DNA of 44,421 nucleotides from TMED23 sp964566055 (GTDB taxonomy: Bacteria > Pseudomonadota > Alphaproteobacteria > Rhodospirillales > UBA2165). The stretch is taken from positions 1-44,421 of the forward strand of contig CAZMHI010000040.1 in assembly GCA_964566055.1 (NCBI GenBank), given 5' to 3'. Of the stretch, positions 41,724 to 44,421 are shown piece by piece. The first letter of the stretch is position 1; each line of letters starts with the position of its first letter. The translations under genes were made by a program, and so were the position numbers. The notes under the pieces were generated by a model. The model saw only the letters and a list, made by a program, of their open reading frames with translations. It searched no databases and was not told where the DNA came from.

Positions 41724-42548
41724 ATGTCTGATAATGAAATTGGTGCCGTCACGGAGTGGATGAAAGATCCCTCTAAAATGTTCGACGTTTCCGGGCAAAC
41801 AGCTATCGTCACCGGTGCTTCAGGCGCCTTTGGCCGCGGAGTTGCTATTACGCTGGGTGCCCAGGGCGCCAATGTCTTGCTGGCGTCCGGCAATGAAGAA
41901 GAACTTAAATCAGTTGCCAAAGACGTCGAAGATGTTGGCGGCAAGGCAGCCTACATTGTCCGCCGTCCCGATAGTTTGGAAGACGCTGAGGCCATGCGTG
42001 ATGCCGCGCTCGATAATTTCGGCTCGATCAAAATGCTGGTGATTGGTTCCGGCTACAACAAAGCTGGCTTTATCCACGAATTGGAATACGAAGACTGGCA
42101 GGACGTTATGGATGCCAATGTTCGAGGCGCCTGGTTTATGGCTAAGGCCGTCGGTTCCTATTGGATTGAGAACGAGATCAAAGGCAAAATGCTGCTGATG
42201 TCGTCGGTGCGTGGCCGTCATGGCAATATTTCCGGCTATACCGGTTATTGCGCCTCCAAGGGCGCAACCGATGCAATGACCCGCGTGCTCGCCACGGAAT
42301 GGGCTAAATACGGCATGACGGTAAATGCGATTGCGCCAACCGTGTTCAGATCAAATTTGACGGCCTGGATGTATGGCGATGATGAACTTGGTCAGGCAAC
42401 TAAGGCGCGTTCTTTGTCACGCATTCCTTTGGGCCGGTTGGGTGAAGTCGATGATCTGATCGGCATGGCGCTATATTTGCTTTCGCCGGCATCTGATTTT
42501 TGTACCGGTCAAGTCATGTATGTCGATGGCGGCTTTACCGCAGGCTAA
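41724..42548 (+). CDS. Short-chain dehydrogenase/reductase (SDR)
   Basis: A 274-residue classical SDR. The Rossmann nucleotide motif TGASGAFG lies at residues 30-37, the NxxG-like core at VIGSGYN, the catalytic Ser in LLMSSVRGR, Tyr175 and Lys179 in YCASK, and the C-terminal GQVMYVDGGFTAG that most SDRs share. It reduces or oxidises a carbonyl/alcohol pair with NAD(P). The start at 41724 follows GGGGGAGG; the frame opens earlier within the cyclase gene. It is the third gene of the LysR-controlled operon, so it probably acts on a precursor or product of the cyclases. Confidence 0.92.
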   Translation: MSDNEIGAVTEWMKDPSKMFDVSGQTAIVTGASGAFGRGVAITLGAQGANVLLASGNEEELKSVAKDVEDVGGKAAYIVRRPDSLEDAEAMRDAALDNFGSIKMLVIGSGYNKAGFIHELEYEDWQDVMDANVRGAWFMAKAVGSYWIENEIKGKMLLMSSVRGRHGNISGYTGYCASKGATDAMTRVLATEWAKYGMTVNAIAPTVFRSNLTAWMYGDDELGQATKARSLSRIPLGRLGEVDDLIGMALYLLSPASDFCTGQVMYVDGGFTAG

Positions 42549-42565
42549 TAAGACTCGCTGAGATT

Positions 42566-42589
42566 TGCTCACATATGTGTATGTGGGCA
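42566..42589 (+). terminator. Hairpin after the cyclase/SDR operon
   Basis: TGCTCACATA-TGTG-TATGTGGGCA forms a 10-bp stem (one T-G pair) starting 18 nt after the SDR stop. It is flanked by a further AGACT/AGTCT pair. There is no long T-tract, so termination would be modest. It overlaps the end of the small minus-strand frame below. Confidence 0.45.
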
Positions 42590-42877
42590 GTCTCCAAGCG
42601 ATCTTTGGTAAACTTTCCATTTTCGCCTTTGTCTAAGCAATTCAGTCAGTTCTTGACGAAAAAATATTCGTTGGGTCTTGGCAAAGGTATCCTGACCCAA
42701 GGAGCCAATGGTTCTGATCAAGGCTGAGCTCATCTCAGAGAAGTGCTGAACCATGATGAGGGCCCGAGCACATTCATATTGGTTATCTAAATCAAACAGG
42801 GTCCGAAATCTTTCGGATTCCAGTAGTGGCCCATTGTAAAAATTATGCAAACAAATTAAATTTTGATAAGAAATCAT
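42569..42877 (-). CDS. Possible small protein of unknown function
   Basis: A 102-residue frame in an otherwise empty stretch. It has protein-like composition with amphipathic helices (ESERFRTLFDLDNQYECARA, then ALIRTIGSLGQ and RQELTELLRQRRK) and no signal or membrane segment. No family recognised. The ribosome binding site is weak (AGG about 10 nt upstream), and the end overlaps the hairpin after the SDR gene. It could be a gene fragment left with the phage debris to the right. The rest of 42549-43031 is AT-rich and shows only a 13-bp palindrome, GGAATAATATTCC (42907-42919). Confidence 0.35.
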   Translation of the reverse strand: MISYQNLICLHNFYNGPLLESERFRTLFDLDNQYECARALIMVQHFSEMSSALIRTIGSLGQDTFAKTQRIFFRQELTELLRQRRKWKVYQRSLGDCPHTHM

Positions 42878-43031
42878 ATTAACAACCTATATAATTATGG
42901 TATTATGGAATAATATTCCAATTATTGGTCGTAAACTATTATAAAATAGAATTAAAAATAACTGAATTTCAAATACTTACAGGGCGCAACACTTTCTAAA
43001 TAAAAAAGTTTATAGATTGAAACGAATTAAG

Positions 43032-43247
43032 TTAGTTTCGCTTCACCCATATAATGGGGGCTGCCCAAAGGAGCCGGACGCCTTCGATCGCCGGCGCATT
43101 GTAAGAAATGAGCGTAAAGGAACTTGGATCCAGTCCGGAAATAAGTTTCTTTACATACCCTTCACCTTGATCGGTTTTCACCACGCAATCCCGATTTAGG
43201 CATTGCTGAATATCGATACCGCGGCGCCTGGAGCAAAAAAAGTGGGA
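43032..43247 (-). pseudogene. C-terminal remnant of an S24/LexA-type phage repressor
   Basis: The minus frame from 43247 to the stop at 43032 encodes about 70 residues with the pattern of the C-terminal half of S24 peptidase-type repressors: LNRDCVVKTDQGEGYVKKL, then SSFTLISYN, and a final strand LLWAAPIIWVKRN matching the usual ...W.ARIVW end. It has no start codon in a sensible place and is closed upstream by TGA at 43248-43250. The DNA-binding N-terminus and the Ser nucleophile region are missing. I read it as a decayed repressor. The family call rests on pattern recognition only. Confidence 0.45.
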
Positions 43248-43629
43248 TCAGGAATCCAAGATGCTGGAATTGCAAATGCAAGCGCGAGCTGCAGAGACGG
43301 AGCAGGAATTGGCGATTGTTTCCCAAGAAGGAGCTTGGGAGGGGCTTCGGGCAAGCCATCAGACGGATCAAAGTATCAAGAAAGTTCATGTATGGGTGAA
43401 CGATATTCGCGCCCTGTTTAGACCATTTCTCACCTTAGTGCTTTGGTTAATTGCAGCGTGGATATTTTGGCTGGTTATTGGTGGCGCCTTAGTCGAGTGG
43501 CTCAAGGAGTCTGACATAACAGATATCGTGCGTTACATGATATTTTCAGTCTTCTTCTCCGCCTCAACAGCAACAGTATGGTGGTATGGAGATCGTGCCC
43601 TCAGCCCGCCAAACCATAAAAACCGGTAA
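43210..43629 (+). pseudogene. Phage holin-like membrane protein, N-terminally truncated
   Basis: The frame opens after TGA at 43207. It begins LEQKKWDQESKMLELQMQ, a charged coiled coil, then two hydrophobic helices (RPFLTLVLWLIAAWIFWLVI and VRYMIFSVFFSASTATVWW) and ends WWYGDRALSPPN. This coiled-coil plus membrane-pair layout with a terminal FWFGDR-like motif is typical of holin-like proteins in proteobacterial prophages, which normally have another helix before the coil. The first ATG is at 43261, without a good ribosome binding site and already inside the coil. So the 5' end is probably lost. It overlaps the repressor remnant on the other strand. Confidence 0.5.
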
Positions 43630-43774
43630 ACTATAATTTTATAATCGCCGCCGAAGCTTGACCTTTGCTGGGTAATTTGGGGTATGGTGGCCTAACAATT
43701 TCTGCAGGTTACTTTTTTGGATATAAAAAACTTCAAATGGACGCCAATATAATTATCGGTCCGGGGGGAACTCA

Positions 43775-44421
43775 ATGTTAGACGCATTTTTCACAGGGTT
43801 GTTCCTTGTGTTTGAATGGCCGGCGATCGGTTATTTGTTTCTTGGCGTTTTCATTGGTATTTGGTTGGGAGCAGTTCCCGGATTAGGTGGCATAATTGGT
43901 CTTATTCTACTGTTGCCATTTACTTTTGGCATGGAACCGGTTCCAGCATTTGCGCTTTTGTTAGGTATGTTCGCGGTTACTTCGACGAGCGACACAATTG
44001 CATCTGTAATGTTGGGTATCCCCGGAACTGCAGCGTCACAAGCGACAATACTTGATGGCTACCCATTAGCTCAGCAAGGCAAGGCAGCGAGAGCGTTTGG
44101 TGCTGCATTTACCGTGTCTGCTTTTGGCGGCGTATTTGGAGCGATGATTCTTGCTGTTTCATTGCCATTGATCCTGCCAATTATTTTATCTTTTAATTCT
44201 CCAGAATTATTTATGTTAGGGGTCCTTGGCTTGGCGATGGTCGGATCTCTATCTGGCGGTTCGATCTTCAAAGGGCTGACCGTCGCGGCCTTGGGCATAC
44301 TCATGTCGACGGTTGGATATGCAGAAACGATTTCTATTCCAAGATTTTACTTTGGTACCGATTACCTTATCGATAATCTTCCTCTAATTCCTGTCGTTTT
44401 AGGTTTGTTTGCCATTCCTGA
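43775..44421 (+). CDS. tctA: Tripartite tricarboxylate transporter large permease (TctA), cut by window edge
   Basis: The first 215 residues of an inner-membrane permease; the gene continues past the right edge. The signature GAVPGLGGIIGLILLLPFTF (near residue 35) and LLGMFAVTSTSDTIASVMLGIPGTAASQAT (about 62-91, key GIPG and Thr/Ser-rich stretch), followed by LDGYPLAQQGKAARAFGAAF, are diagnostic of TctA. GGGGGGAA lies 4 nt before the ATG. TctA works with a small TctB and a Bug/TctC receptor. No tctB precedes it here. The Bug-type receptor at 10480 is a candidate partner only by family. Confidence 0.92.
   Translation, partial: MLDAFFTGLFLVFEWPAIGYLFLGVFIGIWLGAVPGLGGIIGLILLLPFTFGMEPVPAFALLLGMFAVTSTSDTIASVMLGIPGTAASQATILDGYPLAQQGKAARAFGAAFTVSAFGGVFGAMILAVSLPLILPIILSFNSPELFMLGVLGLAMVGSLSGGSIFKGLTVAALGILMSTVGYAETISIPRFYFGTDYLIDNLPLIPVVLGLFAIP

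Noticed and set aside
41171..41944. 257-residue minus-strand frame opposite cyclase and SDR genes
   Set aside because: It runs across two well-supported plus-strand genes and has a shadow-like composition.
43017..43199. 60-residue plus-strand frame in the phage scar
   Set aside because: The opposite strand gives a better explanation (repressor C-terminus); this frame lacks a ribosome binding site and recognisable motifs.
1..44421. CRISPR arrays, insertion sequences and rRNA genes
   Set aside because: I saw no regularly spaced repeats, no transposase-like frames and no rRNA-like stretches anywhere in the window.

Overview
The window reads as part of the chromosome of a free-living alphaproteobacterium, probably marine or aquatic. 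The basis is the tRNA-Phe sequence, the mix of TRAP, tripartite-tricarboxylate and peptide-type ABC importers, FCD-type GntR regulators, a hydantoinase pair, a CoxL-type molybdoenzyme and moderately GC-balanced coding sequence. The lineage is inferred from protein character, not from a marker gene. Most of the window is catabolic and transport gene clusters with local regulators. There is no intact mobile element, CRISPR array or rRNA.

Layout. (1) 1-1212 is the decayed right end of an integrative element: the stump of an unknown gene runs into a C-terminally truncated tyrosine integrase, followed by a 50-bp 3' fragment of tRNA-Phe that looks like attR. (2) 1338-10309, all on the minus strand, is one operon-like run: a GntR/FCD regulator, hydantoinase/oxoprolinase HyuA and HyuB, two successive TPP-dependent E1 alpha/beta pairs without E2 or E3, and a DoxX-like membrane protein. 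A cluster of TTGTATACAA-type sites lies in front of hyuA. (3) 10480-11799 is a Bug/TctC-like binding protein with an unusual C-terminal extension. (4) 11895-13926 holds a MarR regulator, apparently leaderless, and a Rieske oxygenase alpha subunit. (5) 13938-18786 (minus) holds a GntR regulator, OsmC, a small unknown protein and a complete TRAP transporter whose binding protein carries two EF-hands. (6) 18887-25760 (plus, divergent from that GntR) holds two paralogous peptide-type binding proteins around a two-domain VOC protein, two ABC permeases, a SnoaL-like protein and a second OsmC. (7) 26010-31871 holds a Tat-exported aldo/keto reductase and an RND efflux pair whose adaptor starts with four EF-hand loops. 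(8) 31896-36471 holds household genes on the minus strand: a PPP-type phosphatase, an RhlE helicase, a small basic protein and MotA/MotB stator proteins. (9) 36670-42548 holds an orphan CoxL-type large subunit, a LysR regulator, two cyclase-family hydrolases and an SDR oxidoreductase. (10) 42549-43629 is a poor stretch with apparent prophage debris (the C-terminus of an S24-type repressor and a holin-like membrane protein). (11) 43775 to the edge is the start of a TctA permease.

How the genes may work together. Regions 2 to 6 look like adjoining modules for uptake and oxidation of organic acids or ring compounds. Two paralogous GntR/FCD regulators (9644-10309 and 18121-18786) each sit at the head of a module. 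Rieske hydroxylation, VOC chemistry, hydantoinase-type amide or lactam opening and TPP-dependent 2-oxoacid oxidation are compatible steps, but no substrate can be named from sequence.

The most striking observation is a periplasmic EF-hand module of about 50-60 residues with the same 24-residue spacing between loops. It is present once in the TRAP binding protein and twice, as a 198-bp tandem duplication, in the RND adaptor 10 kb away. The same calcium-binding cassette has therefore been attached to an importer and to an exporter.
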